Both the position numbers and the translations under genes were made by a program. From Fimbriiglobus sp. (GTDB taxonomy: Bacteria; Planctomycetota; Planctomycetia; Gemmatales; Gemmataceae), in assembly GCA_022841795.1 (NCBI GenBank), contig JALHQU010000042.1:1-36454 (forward strand): 36,454 bases of DNA, written 5' to 3'. Positions 1 through 7,302 of this stretch are shown piece by piece; the first letter of the stretch is position 1, and the number at the start of each line of letters is the position of its first letter. A model generated the notes under the pieces. It saw only the letters and a program-made list of their open reading frames with translations, ran no database searches and was not told the origin of the DNA.

Positions 1-1136
1 CCGATGCCGGCGGCCCGCAGTGTGCGGGCCACCCGCTGGTAGTCGCCGATGCGGGCCGAGTCGAAGTTGATGACCAGCACGTCCGCCGGCGTGGTCCGCC
101 CGGACATCCACGGGTGCTTGAGTTGCTCCATCGCGGCCAGCAGCCGGTCCACGCCGAGGCTGGCGCCGACGCCCGGCAGCACTTGCTTCGTGTACTTGCT
201 GGCGAGGTTGTCGTACCGCCCGCCGCTGCACACGCTGCCGATCTCCGGCAGGTCGGTCAGGAAGGTCTCGTAGATGGTGCCGGTGTAGTAGTCCAGCCCG
301 CGGGCGATGCTCAGGTCCACCACGATACGGCCGTCCGGCACCCCGGCCGTGCGGCACGCCGCCAGCAGTTCCCGCAGCCGCGTCAGCCCGGCCAGCGCCT
401 TCTCGTTCGGCGTGCCGCCGAACGCCCCTTCCGCGGCGGCCAAGATCGCGTCGTTCGACCCGCTCGCCTCGGCCAGCACCAGCACCCGCCCGGCCTGTTC
501 CGCCGTCACCCCGGCTTCACGGACCATTTCCTCGATCACCTTCTCGCGGCCGATCTTCCCGAGCTTGTCCAACGTCCGCAGCACCGGCACCGCCTGGTCC
601 TGCACGCCGATGCTCTCCAGCAGGCCGTTCAGCAGCAGCCGGTTGTTCACCCGCACCTGGAACCGCTCGAACCCCAGGGCCGTGAACAGGTCGTTGATGA
701 CCAGTGCCACCTCGATGTCACTGGCGTTCGCAGTGGTGCCGATGGTGTCGAAGTCGCACTGCCAGAACTCGCGGTACCGCCCCTGCCCCGGCCGCTCGCC
801 CCGCCACACCGGCCCCATCGCGTACCGCTTGAACGGCGTGCCGAGTTGCAGCACGTTCACCGCCGAGAACCGGGCGAACGGCACGGTCAGGTCGAACCGC
901 AGGGCCACGTCCCGGTCGCCGTGGTCCTTGAACCGATACACCAGCCGGTCGTTCTCCCCCCCGCCCTTGCCGAGCAGCACCTCGGCGAACTCCAGCGCCG
1001 GGGTGTCGATCGGCGCGTACCCGTAGCCGCGGTACACCTCGCGGGCGGTTTGCAGCACCCGCTCCTTGGGCAGCATGGCGGCGGGGGCGTAGTCGCGGAA
1101 CCCCTGGAGCAGCCGGGGTTCGATGAGTTGAGGCAC
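1..1136 (-). CDS. hisS: Histidyl-tRNA synthetase (3' end beyond window)
   Basis: Class II aminoacyl-tRNA synthetase that charges tRNA-His with histidine in the cytoplasm. The reverse-strand translation runs unbroken for 378 codons to the window edge, so the C-terminal anticodon-binding domain is only partly present. Visible landmarks are motif 2 (YAMGPVWRGERPGQGRYREF), the histidine signature ARGLDYYTG, and the motif-3-like GVGASLGVDRLL. I chose the GTG at 1136-1134 because GGAG lies 9 bases upstream and the protein then begins PQLIEPRLLQGFRDYAP, as expected for the family. The M50 protease gene lies 47 bases upstream on the same strand, with a hairpin repeat filling the gap. The identity is secure; only the start codon is a judgement. 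Confidence 0.96.
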   Translation of the reverse strand, partial: MPQLIEPRLLQGFRDYAPAAMLPKERVLQTAREVYRGYGYAPIDTPALEFAEVLLGKGGGENDRLVYRFKDHGDRDVALRFDLTVPFARFSAVNVLQLGTPFKRYAMGPVWRGERPGQGRYREFWQCDFDTIGTTANASDIEVALVINDLFTALGFERFQVRVNNRLLLNGLLESIGVQDQAVPVLRTLDKLGKIGREKVIEEMVREAGVTAEQAGRVLVLAEASGSNDAILAAAEGAFGGTPNEKALAGLTRLRELLAACRTAGVPDGRIVVDLSIARGLDYYTGTIYETFLTDLPEIGSVCSGGRYDNLASKYTKQVLPGVGASLGVDRLLAAMEQLKHPWMSGRTTPADVLVINFDSARIGDYQRVARTLRAAGI

Positions 1137-1146
1137 TGGCTTCTCC

Positions 1147-1180
1147 GTGAACCACCCACGGGCTGACGCCCGCGGTTCGC
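1147..1180. repeat. Intergenic hairpin between M50 gene and hisS
   Basis: The outer stem pairs GAACC (1149-1153) with GGTTC (1174-1178). The inner stem pairs CGGGC (1159-1163) with GCCCG (1168-1172). The string GAACCGCGGGCGTCAGCCCG on the minus strand reappears on the plus strand at 3016-3034, directly at the Nudix stop codon, so this is a dispersed repeat. It begins a few bases after the M50 stop codon and ends next to the hisS ribosome-binding site, so it could affect hisS expression. Confidence 0.7.
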
Positions 1181-1183
1181 CAA

Positions 1184-2410
1184 TCACTTCCGGTACCGCT
1201 CGCTCACCCGCTGCATGAACCGCTTCTCCTCGGCCGTCAGCGGCTCCTTGCGGGCGATCTTGTCCAGCAGTTCGTCCATCCGGGCGTCGTCCTTCGTCCG
1301 CTGTTCGTGCTCCCGCTTCAGCCGCCGGGACGCCCGCGCTTGCAGCCACCGCTTGAAGAAGCCGGGCTTCCGCGGCCGCTTGGCCGGCGGGTCGTCGCCG
1401 TCCAGCGTGCTGTACCCGCCGCTGAAGTCGTACCCGAACTCGCCGCCCTCGGTCTGGAGCGCGTGCAGCCGGCGGTACGACTCGAACAGGCAGAACAGGG
1501 ACAGCCCGACCAGGATCGACTCGTTGGTGACCAGGCCGGCGATCATGAGCAGCCCGCCGAACACGTACCCGCATACGCACGCCACCCGCAACCCGGTGGC
1601 GTAGTCGGTCCGCCACCACACCAGCCCTTGCAGCGTTTGTGCCGCGTCCATCGGGTAGGCGGGCAGCAGCATGTTGAACAGCAGCAGGAACCAGTTCAGC
1701 CAGAAGATGCGGTTCACCCACACGATCCAGGTGGGGGCGAGGGCGCGCTCGTACCCGACCATCTGCTCGGCGATCTTCGCCATGTCGTCGGGCTTGCCGG
1801 CGATGACCGACTTGTCGCCGCTGGCGTCCTCCTTCTCGACCAGCTTCACCTGGTTGGCGAGGGTCAACTCCCGATGCCGCTCGGCCGGGACGGGCACCGA
1901 CGAGTTCGGCTCGTACAGCCGCAGCCCGTACTCGCTGGTGTACGTCCGCCCGTTGTGGAAGTTGTACATCGGCGAGGTGAACGGGTTGTTCGCGCTGGTG
2001 GGCAGCGGGTTCAGGGTGGGGATGAACCCGGCGGCGGCGAGCACCAGGGCGGTGACGACGCACAGCCCGACGTTCACCGCCGGGCCGCTCAGCACCATGA
2101 TGGTGTGCGCCTTCCACTCCCGCGGCACGTCCACGAACGCCAGCCCGCCGAGCGGCCACATGAGGATCTCGTCCCCCTCCCCGCCCACCGCCCGCCCGCC
2201 GAAGATGTGCCCGAACTCGTGCAGCAGGATGACCACGAACACCAGCGGGACGGTGAACAGGAACGTGTCGGCGAGCGACACGTAGCTGTCCTTCATCACC
2301 ACCGTCCGCAGGAACAGGGTGGCGGTGACGAGGATGTACAGGATGTGGACTTTGACCAGGACGCCGAACGCCCGGAACAGCGGCAGAGACCAGTTCATCC
2401 AGTTGTTCAT
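1184..2410 (-). CDS. M50-family (site-2-protease-like) membrane metalloprotease
   Basis: Integral-membrane zinc protease of 408 residues. The HEFGH motif (H64, E65, H68) lies in a hydrophobic segment, and the second M50 motif is NMLLPAYPMDAAQTL (N246 to L260), where D255 would be the third zinc ligand. Several other hydrophobic segments follow (about 103-130 and 278-312), then a basic, charged cytoplasmic tail of about 90 residues. Two points are unusual. The usual DGG after the zinc-ligand aspartate is DAA here. A polar insert of about 90 residues (135-225, rich in N, S, P and Y) separates the two catalytic helices, and no PDZ domain is evident. It is transcribed toward hisS. Family membership is secure; the substrate is unknown. 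Confidence 0.88.
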   Translation of the reverse strand: MNNWMNWSLPLFRAFGVLVKVHILYILVTATLFLRTVVMKDSYVSLADTFLFTVPLVFVVILLHEFGHIFGGRAVGGEGDEILMWPLGGLAFVDVPREWKAHTIMVLSGPAVNVGLCVVTALVLAAAGFIPTLNPLPTSANNPFTSPMYNFHNGRTYTSEYGLRLYEPNSSVPVPAERHRELTLANQVKLVEKEDASGDKSVIAGKPDDMAKIAEQMVGYERALAPTWIVWVNRIFWLNWFLLLFNMLLPAYPMDAAQTLQGLVWWRTDYATGLRVACVCGYVFGGLLMIAGLVTNESILVGLSLFCLFESYRRLHALQTEGGEFGYDFSGGYSTLDGDDPPAKRPRKPGFFKRWLQARASRRLKREHEQRTKDDARMDELLDKIARKEPLTAEEKRFMQRVSERYRK

Positions 2411-2503
2411 CGCCGCCCGCCCCCACTTCGGTCTGCCGGTCGAACCGTACCACCCGCTATCTTATGGTCGGGCGACACCCGCCGCAATTCACCGGAGAAA
2501 CCC

Positions 2504-3016
2504 ATGCCCCGCGACATCGTCCATGTCGGCCGCAAGATCCGCGTGGCCGTGGACACCACCACCGCCCCGGACGGCACCGTCATCCGCCGGGACATGATCT
2601 TCCACCCCGGCGCCGTGGTCATCCTGCCGGTGTTGGACGCGGCCCGCGTCGTGTTGCTCCGGAATCATCGGTTCGTGATCGGCGAAACCCTGTGGGAGTG
2701 CCCGGCCGGGACGGTCGAGCCGGACGAGCCGCTGCTCGACTGTGCGAAGCGGGAGTTGATCGAGGAGACGGGATACACGGCGGAACGGTGGACGAGCCTG
2801 GGCTACCTGTACGCCTCACCGGGGGTGCTGGACGAGAAGCTGCACCTGTTCGTCGCCGAGGGGCTGACGCCGGGGGCGATGCGGCCGGAGGCGGACGAGC
2901 AACTGCATCCGGAGGTCGTGCTGCTGGACGAGGCTGTGCGGATGTGCCTGAGCGGGGAGATCAAAGACGCGAAGACGATCACCAGCTTGCTACTGTGGGA
3001 GCGACGATTCCGGTGA
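2504..3016 (+). CDS. Nudix hydrolase, ADP-ribose pyrophosphatase-like
   Basis: Cytoplasmic hydrolase of nucleoside diphosphates linked to another moiety. The 170-residue protein has a perfect Nudix box from G69 to Y91 (G-x5-E-x7-RELIEETGY) with the metal-binding glutamates E84, E87 and E88. The layout, with an N-terminal strand region followed by WECPAGTVEPDE, resembles NudF/ADP-ribose pyrophosphatases, so ADP-ribose is the likely substrate, though box sequence alone cannot prove it. The ATG at 2504 has GGAG just upstream. The gene is divergent from the M50 gene. Its TGA stop (3014-3016) lies inside the outer stem of a hairpin repeat, and the convergent gene on the other strand stops in the opposite arm. 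Confidence 0.9.
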   Translation: MPRDIVHVGRKIRVAVDTTTAPDGTVIRRDMIFHPGAVVILPVLDAARVVLLRNHRFVIGETLWECPAGTVEPDEPLLDCAKRELIEETGYTAERWTSLGYLYASPGVLDEKLHLFVAEGLTPGAMRPEADEQLHPEVVLLDEAVRMCLSGEIKDAKTITSLLLWERRFR

Positions 3017-3079
3017 ACCGCGGGCGTCAGCCCGTCGGGTGTGATCCCACCCAGGCGGCTCACGCCGCCGGTTCACCGG
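3010..3079. repeat. Three-stem repeat holding the stops of two convergent genes
   Basis: The outer stem is CCGGTGAACC (3010-3019) paired with GGTTCACCGG (3070-3079), 10 perfect base pairs. Inside are two hairpins: CGGGC/GCCCG (3021-3025, 3030-3034) and GGCGGC/GCCGCC (3054-3059, 3064-3069). The TGA of the Nudix gene (3014-3016) and the TGA of the convergent secreted protein (3075-3073) sit at matching positions in the two outer arms, so both genes end in CGG TGA. It may act as a bidirectional terminator. The left part is shared with the repeat at 1147-1180. Confidence 0.75.
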
Positions 3080-3510
3080 GCCGTGCCCACTTCCTTCCCG
3101 TTCTCGACGAACACCACCTTCGTCACGCTTGCCTTCGGGAGCGACACCACCAGCGGGCTGGCGAACGTGGCGGTGCCGGGGGTGCCGGCCTCGCTCGAAT
3201 ACTTCACCGTGGCCGTGTCGCCGTCAATCTTCACGCTCACTTCGGTGTACGTCACCACCGCCTTCCCGCGGCGGACGACCGCCGCCACCACCGTCTTGTC
3301 GAACGCTCCCGTGTTCACCGGACTTGGCTTGCGGACGCCCACCGGCGGGACGGTGCCGAACACCTTGTCGAACGCTTCGGCCGAGGTGAACAGCAGGAAC
3401 GAGGCGTCGCCGCTCAGCCCGGACGAGTTCTTCTCGAAGTGCCCGGTGTGGACGGTGAACGCCGGCGGGTCGGCGGCCAGGGCGAGGACGACGAGCGGGA
3501 GGGTGAGCAT
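3073..3510 (-). CDS. Small secreted protein, function unknown
   Basis: A 145-residue protein with a short, strongly hydrophobic N-terminus (MLTLPLVVLALAA, then DPP), which looks like a Sec signal peptide. The mature part is about 130 residues, rich in alternating hydrophobic strands (for example TVVAAVVRRGKAVVTYTEV) and without cysteines, so a small beta-rich exported domain is likely. It faintly recalls the C-terminal domain of PrcB-like proteins, but I cannot support that from motifs. The gene converges on the Nudix gene and its stop codon is in the right arm of the repeat there. Confidence 0.7.
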   Translation of the reverse strand: MLTLPLVVLALAADPPAFTVHTGHFEKNSSGLSGDASFLLFTSAEAFDKVFGTVPPVGVRKPSPVNTGAFDKTVVAAVVRRGKAVVTYTEVSVKIDGDTATVKYSSEAGTPGTATFASPLVVSLPKASVTKVVFVENGKEVGTAR

Positions 3511-3552
3511 GGGAGCCTTTGTTTAGCCGCGACCCAGCGGGGAGCGCGATCC

Positions 3553-3608
3553 GGGTGGCCGACCGTCTCCGACGGTCGGTGCCGACTCCCGGAGGGAGTC
3601 GGCCACCC
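3553..3608. repeat. Three-stem hairpin repeat between glgC and the secreted-protein gene
   Basis: The outer stem pairs GGGTGGCCGAC (3553-3563) with GTCGGCCACCC (3598-3608). Two inner hairpins follow: ACCGTC-tcc-GACGGT (3562-3576) and GACTCCC-gga-GGGAGTC (3584-3600). Just to the left, 3528-3546 (GCCGCGACCCAGCGGGGAG) resembles part of the repeat arm at 33081-33098, so a second repeat fragment probably abuts it. It lies past the end of glgC, between two same-strand genes. Confidence 0.75.
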
Positions 3609-3625
3609 GCGGCAAACGGGTTCGG

Positions 3626-4888
3626 TCAGTACGGCAACGTGTTCGGCGCCTGGAACGCTTCCGGCGGCTCGCCCTTGGCCACCACCACCACCCCGGCGGC
3701 GGTGATGGTGAACCCGCGGCGGCGGTCGAACTCCGGGTCGAACCCGATGACCGTGTACGGCGGCAGCTTGACGTGCTTGTCGATGATCGCCCGGCGGACG
3801 CGGCAGTACCGCCCGACGTCCACCCCGTGGAACAGGATGGCGTCCTCGACCACCGCGTAGCTGTTCACCCGCACGTCGTTCGACAGGATGCTGCGGCGGA
3901 CCTGCCCGCCGGACACGATGCACCCGGCGGACACCACGCTGTCCGTCGCCTCCCCGCGGCGGGAGTGGCCGACCGGCCCGTCGGCGGCGTGGACGAACTT
4001 GGGCGGCGGGGACTGGGTTTGCAGGGTGCGGACCGGCCAGCTCTTGTCGTACAGGTTGAGCACCGGCTCGGCGGCCACCAGGTCCATGTTCGCCTGGTAG
4101 TAGGCGTCCAGGGTGCCCACGTCCCGCCAGTAGTCGGCCTTGCCGTTGCGGTCGCGGAAGCGGAACGCCCGCACCTCGTCCCCGGCCTTCACCATCGCCG
4201 GGATGATGTCCTTGCCGAAGTCGTGCCCGCTGTTCGGGTTGCCGGCGTCGGCCATCAGCTGCTCGAACAGGGTGGCCGTGTCGAACACGTAGATGCCCAT
4301 CGACCCGAGGGCGTGGTGCGGGTCGCCGGGCATCGGGTCGGTGCTCGCCGGCTTCTCCTTGAACCCGACCACCCGGCCGGCCGCGTCCGTCTCCAGGATG
4401 CCGAACTGGTTGCACTCGGCCAGCGGCACCGGGATGGCGCCGACGGTCAACTCGGCCCCGCTCCGCTCGTGCTCGGCCAGCATCTCGGCGTAGTCCATCT
4501 TGTAGATGTGGTCGCCGGCCAGGATGACGGTGTGTCGCCCGGCCTCCCGCTCCAGGGTGTAGATGTTCTGGTAGATGGCGTCGGCCGTGCCCTTGTACCA
4601 GTTCTCGTCGATCCGCTGCTGCGGCGGCAGCACCTCCACCGCCTCGCCCAGTTCCGGGCTGAGGAAGTTCCACCCGCGGCGGATGTGCCGGTCCAGGCTC
4701 TGAGACTTGAACTGCGTCAGCACCTGCACCCGCCGCAGCCCGCTGTTCACGCAGTTGGAGAGGGTGAAGTCGATGATCCGGTACGACCCGCCGAACGGCA
4801 CCGCCGGCTTCGCCCGGTCGCGGGTGAGCGGTTCCAGCCGCGTGCCCCGCCCGCCGGCCAGCACCACCGTCAGCACGTCGCGGAGCAT
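3626..4888 (-). CDS. glgC: Glucose-1-phosphate adenylyltransferase
   Basis: Makes ADP-glucose from glucose-1-phosphate and ATP, the committed step of bacterial glycogen synthesis. The 420-residue length is typical. The N-terminal nucleotide-binding loop AGGRGTRLEPLT (11-22) is followed by RAKPAVPFGG and the conserved YRIIDFTLSNCVNSG. NQFGILETD and GSMGIYVF are family hallmarks, and a left-handed beta-helix-type C-terminal region starts near residue 290. The ATG at 4888 has GGAG 12 bases upstream. The glycosyltransferase gene ends 25 bases upstream on the same strand, so the two are probably co-transcribed. No other glycogen gene is in the window. Confidence 0.96.
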   Translation of the reverse strand: MLRDVLTVVLAGGRGTRLEPLTRDRAKPAVPFGGSYRIIDFTLSNCVNSGLRRVQVLTQFKSQSLDRHIRRGWNFLSPELGEAVEVLPPQQRIDENWYKGTADAIYQNIYTLEREAGRHTVILAGDHIYKMDYAEMLAEHERSGAELTVGAIPVPLAECNQFGILETDAAGRVVGFKEKPASTDPMPGDPHHALGSMGIYVFDTATLFEQLMADAGNPNSGHDFGKDIIPAMVKAGDEVRAFRFRDRNGKADYWRDVGTLDAYYQANMDLVAAEPVLNLYDKSWPVRTLQTQSPPPKFVHAADGPVGHSRRGEATDSVVSAGCIVSGGQVRRSILSNDVRVNSYAVVEDAILFHGVDVGRYCRVRRAIIDKHVKLPPYTVIGFDPEFDRRRGFTITAAGVVVVAKGEPPEAFQAPNTLPY

Positions 4889-4913
4889 GGGGAACCTACT
4901 CCGGTTGTCGCGG

Positions 4914-5909
4914 TCACCCGGGGGGAGTCTGGGTCAGCCTATCGTATGCCCCGGTGAACGCCTCCGCCAATCGCCGTGGGGTGAAGCCGGCAGCCTTCGC
5001 CTGCGCCGCAAAACCCGACTGCGCGGCACGGCCGGAATCGGCCAGCAGCTTGCGGGTGGCCGCCGCCAGCGCCACCTTGTCGCCGGGCGGCACGAGCACC
5101 CCCGCCCCGTCGTCGATCACCGATTCCGTGTCCACGGTCCGCACGGCCACCACCGGCTTGGCCGCAGCCATCGCTTCCAGGGCGAACTTCCGCCCCCCGC
5201 CGGCGTGCGTCACCCACACGACCGATGCGGCGGACAGGTACGGGGTCACGTCGGCCTGCCAGCCGGCGAAGTGGATGCGGTCGTCGCCCCAGGCCAGGAT
5301 GCGCGCGAACCGCTCCATGTCCCGACGCCTGGGGCCGTCGCCGAGCAGCACGAGGTGAACACCGGGTTCGGCGTACTTCATCATCTCGAACGCCCACACG
5401 GCGACCTTCAGGTCGGCGGTGTCGTCGAACCCGCCGGCGGCGAGGACGAACCGGGCCGGCAGGCCGGGCCGCGGGGCGACCGGCTCCGGTATCATCACGG
5501 CCGGGTCGAGCATGTGGATGCATAGCACCTTCAACTGCCCCGACACCCGCCCGCACTCGTGGGCCGAGAACGTGACGGCCGCGTCGATCTCGGGCAGCAG
5601 CGGACGAGACCATTCCGCCCCGCAGCCCGCAGCCCCGGACACGACCCACTTCGGGAACGGGCCGGTCAGCTGGTGGAGTGTTTGCAGCCGGCGGGCCACC
5701 CGGAACGCCCCCGGCCCGAACGTGTGCAGGATGTCCGGCCGCTGAAGGGCGATGGTTTCGCGGAGGGCCGACACCCCCGGCGTGCCCGGTCGGAACGGCA
5801 GCTCGTGGAACTCGAACCGCTCCGGCAGGAGCGGCCGAACGAGGGCGAACTGCTTCCACCCCGCGGACGGGTCCGGCTCGGAGCGGAGGAGGAGAACGCG
5901 GGGCATCAT
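4914..5909 (-). CDS. Glycosyltransferase, GT-B fold, family 4-like
   Basis: A 331-residue protein with the layout of a GT4 transferase that moves a sugar from a nucleotide-sugar donor. The C-terminal half carries ARFVLAAGGFDD, HLVLLGDGPRRRDME, FAGWQADVTPYLSAA, and the donor-binding region FALEAMAAAKPVVAV followed by GVLVPPGD (about 240-273). The N-terminal half is short and diverged, including a stretch after GLGR-like positions that I cannot match. Start is ATG 5909 (a second ATG follows at 5906) with no clear Shine-Dalgarno. The gene lies between hpt and glgC on the same strand. Its position next to glgC hints at glucan or ADP-glucose use, but the acceptor is unknown. Confidence 0.82.
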   Translation of the reverse strand: MMPRVLLLRSEPDPSAGWKQFALVRPLLPERFEFHELPFRPGTPGVSALRETIALQRPDILHTFGPGAFRVARRLQTLHQLTGPFPKWVVSGAAGCGAEWSRPLLPEIDAAVTFSAHECGRVSGQLKVLCIHMLDPAVMIPEPVAPRPGLPARFVLAAGGFDDTADLKVAVWAFEMMKYAEPGVHLVLLGDGPRRRDMERFARILAWGDDRIHFAGWQADVTPYLSAASVVWVTHAGGGRKFALEAMAAAKPVVAVRTVDTESVIDDGAGVLVPPGDKVALAAATRKLLADSGRAAQSGFAAQAKAAGFTPRRLAEAFTGAYDRLTQTPPG

Positions 5910-5921
5910 CGGCCCATCAAG

Positions 5922-5983
5922 GTAGTCGGCACACTCCGTGTGCCGATGTGCAGATGTGTCGGCACACGGAGTGTGCCGACTAC
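5922..5983. repeat. Perfect 25-bp inverted repeat between hpt and the glycosyltransferase gene
   Basis: The arms 5922-5946 and 5959-5983 are exact reverse complements over 25 bases with a 12-base loop. Each arm is also a small palindrome: TCGGCACAC-tcc-GTGTGCCGA in the left arm and TCGGCACAC-gga-GTGTGCCGA in the right. The DNA could therefore form one long stem or two short ones. The right arm supplies the TAG stop of hpt (5982-5980). The glycosyltransferase ATG is 12 bases past the left arm, so the structure probably limits transcription or translation into that gene. Confidence 0.9.
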
Positions 5984-6495
5984 TTTGGGTCGTCCGGCAG
6001 CACGCCGATGAACGGCAGGTGGCGGTAGTCGTCGGCGAAGTCCAGCCCGTACCCGATGACGAACTTGTTCGGGATGCTGAACCCGGTGTAGTCCGGCTCG
6101 CACGGGATGGTCTGCCGGCCGATCTTCCGCAGCAGCACGCACGTCTTCACCGACACCGCCCCCTTGTGCAGCAGGTGTTCGACCAGCCGCGACAGCGTCT
6201 GGCCGGTGTCCAGGATGTCGTCCAGCAGCAGCACGTGCCGCCCCTTGATGTCCGGCAGCAGGCCGTCGTTCACCACCAGCGTGCCGGAGGTGGTGCCGCC
6301 GCGGTAGCTGCTCGCCTGGATCAGCCCGATCTGGTGCGGGTGTTCGATCAGGCGGATGAGGTCGGCCAGGAACACCAGGCTGCCGGTGAGGATGCCGATG
6401 ACGGTGAACGGCCGGCCGGCGAAGTCGCGGTTCACCTCGGCGGCGATGGCGTCCACCCGCCGGCGGATTTCGGCTTCCGGGATGAGAACGTCCAT
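5980..6495 (-). CDS. hpt: Hypoxanthine phosphoribosyltransferase
   Basis: Purine-salvage enzyme that joins hypoxanthine (and often guanine) to PRPP. The PRPP-binding motif LLLDDILDTGQT is at about 89-100. The flexible-loop region SSYRGGTTSG and the base-contacting C-terminal segment NKFVIGYGLDFADDYRHLPFIG are also present. I chose the start at 6495 (MDVLIPEAEIRRRV, 171 residues) because it aligns with the usual family N-terminus VEVMIPEAEI. An upstream in-frame ATG at 6528 would add 11 residues. Neither has a clear Shine-Dalgarno. The stop codon lies inside the right arm of the adjacent 25-bp repeat. The gene is divergent from the exonuclease gene. Confidence 0.93.
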   Translation of the reverse strand: MDVLIPEAEIRRRVDAIAAEVNRDFAGRPFTVIGILTGSLVFLADLIRLIEHPHQIGLIQASSYRGGTTSGTLVVNDGLLPDIKGRHVLLLDDILDTGQTLSRLVEHLLHKGAVSVKTCVLLRKIGRQTIPCEPDYTGFSIPNKFVIGYGLDFADDYRHLPFIGVLPDDPK

Positions 6496-6569
6496 GTGCG
6501 GCGATCCGGGGCTGGGGTTGCGTCTCATTCAACGGTACACTGCCCGCTCCGGACAGGGGTGGTGTTTCT

Positions 6570-6629
6570 GTTAGCCCGACGCGCCAGCGAGGGTGAGCCA
6601 CGCGACCCTCGCTGGCGCGTCGGGCGAAC
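6570..6629. repeat. LARRASEG-type inverted repeat in a divergent promoter region
   Basis: The 25-base arms 6570-6594 and 6605-6629 pair with one mismatch around a 10-base loop. The left arm begins GTTAGCCCGACGCGCCAGCG. Translated, an arm reads LARRASEG or, on the other strand, PRWRVG. Closely similar arms occur at 28411-28470 and, separated by a gene, at 13670-14230. Here it lies between the divergent starts of hpt and the exonuclease gene, so it cannot be a terminator for either. Confidence 0.92.
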
Positions 6630-6671
6630 GAAATCCTGCAAACTGAGATTCCGACCGGACAAGGGTTCGCC

Positions 6672-7226
6672 ATGAGCAAGCGACTGGACCACGTGCTGGT
6701 GATCGACATCGAGGCGACGTGCTGGGACGGCCCGCCGCCGGCCGGTCAGACGAGCGACGTGATCGAGATCGGCGTGTGCCCGGTCGAGTTGGGCACGCTC
6801 CGGCGGCTCGACCGGCGGAGCATCCTGATCCGCCCGGAGCGATCGACGGTCAGCCTGTTTTGCACCGGGCTGACCACGCTGACGCAACCGATGGCGGACG
6901 GCGGGCTGTCGTTCCGCGACGCCTGTCGGCTGCTCGAAACCGAGTACCACAGCCGGGACCGGGTGTGGGCCAGCTTCGGCGACTACGACCGCAAGCAGAT
7001 CGAGCGGCAGTGTGCGGACACCGGGGTGCGGTACCCGTTCGGCCCGCGGCACCTGAACGTGAAGACGCTGTTCGCCCTTATGCGGGGGCTGCCGCACGAG
7101 GTCGGGCTGGCCCAGGCGCTCGACCTGGCCGGCCTGCCGCTGGACGGCACCCACCACCGCGGGCACGACGACGCCTGGAACATCGCCGGGGTGCTGTGTG
7201 CTGTTCTGAAATCCGCACGCGGATGA
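6672..7226 (+). CDS. DEDDh-type 3'-5' exonuclease
   Basis: A 184-residue protein of the RNase T/DnaQ fold with the compact layout of KapD/ERI-1-like exonucleases. Exo I is DIEAT (D12, E14). Exo II is around FGDYDRKQIERQ (about 100-112). Exo III is HHRGHDDAWN (about 161-170) with the H-x4-D catalytic pair. It probably trims single-stranded nucleic acid ends; RNA or DNA cannot be decided from sequence. The ATG at 6672 follows AAGGG. The last residues, KSARG and the TGA, are encoded by the left arm of an inverted repeat, and the convergent ABC gene ends with the same ARG-stop from the opposite arm. Confidence 0.87.
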   Translation: MSKRLDHVLVIDIEATCWDGPPPAGQTSDVIEIGVCPVELGTLRRLDRRSILIRPERSTVSLFCTGLTTLTQPMADGGLSFRDACRLLETEYHSRDRVWASFGDYDRKQIERQCADTGVRYPFGPRHLNVKTLFALMRGLPHEVGLAQALDLAGLPLDGTHHRGHDDAWNIAGVLCAVLKSARG

Positions 7227-7302
7227 CGCGGATCAGAAAACAAGATTTGGTTCTGAACTGCGTTGATCCGCGCTGGAATCCGCGTCATCCGCGTGCGATT
7301 TC
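7208..7302. repeat. Inverted repeat writing the 3' ends of two convergent genes
   Basis: The left arm 7208-7233 and right arm 7278-7302 are reverse complements except for one extra C in the left arm. Both contain GCACGCGGATGA, read in frame by each gene as A-R-G-stop. The exonuclease stops at 7224-7226 on the plus strand and the ABC ATPase at 7287-7285 on the minus strand. A second pairing, CGCGGATC (7227-7234) with GATCCGCG (7265-7272), is possible inside. It is likely to form a strong bidirectional RNA hairpin. Confidence 0.88.
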
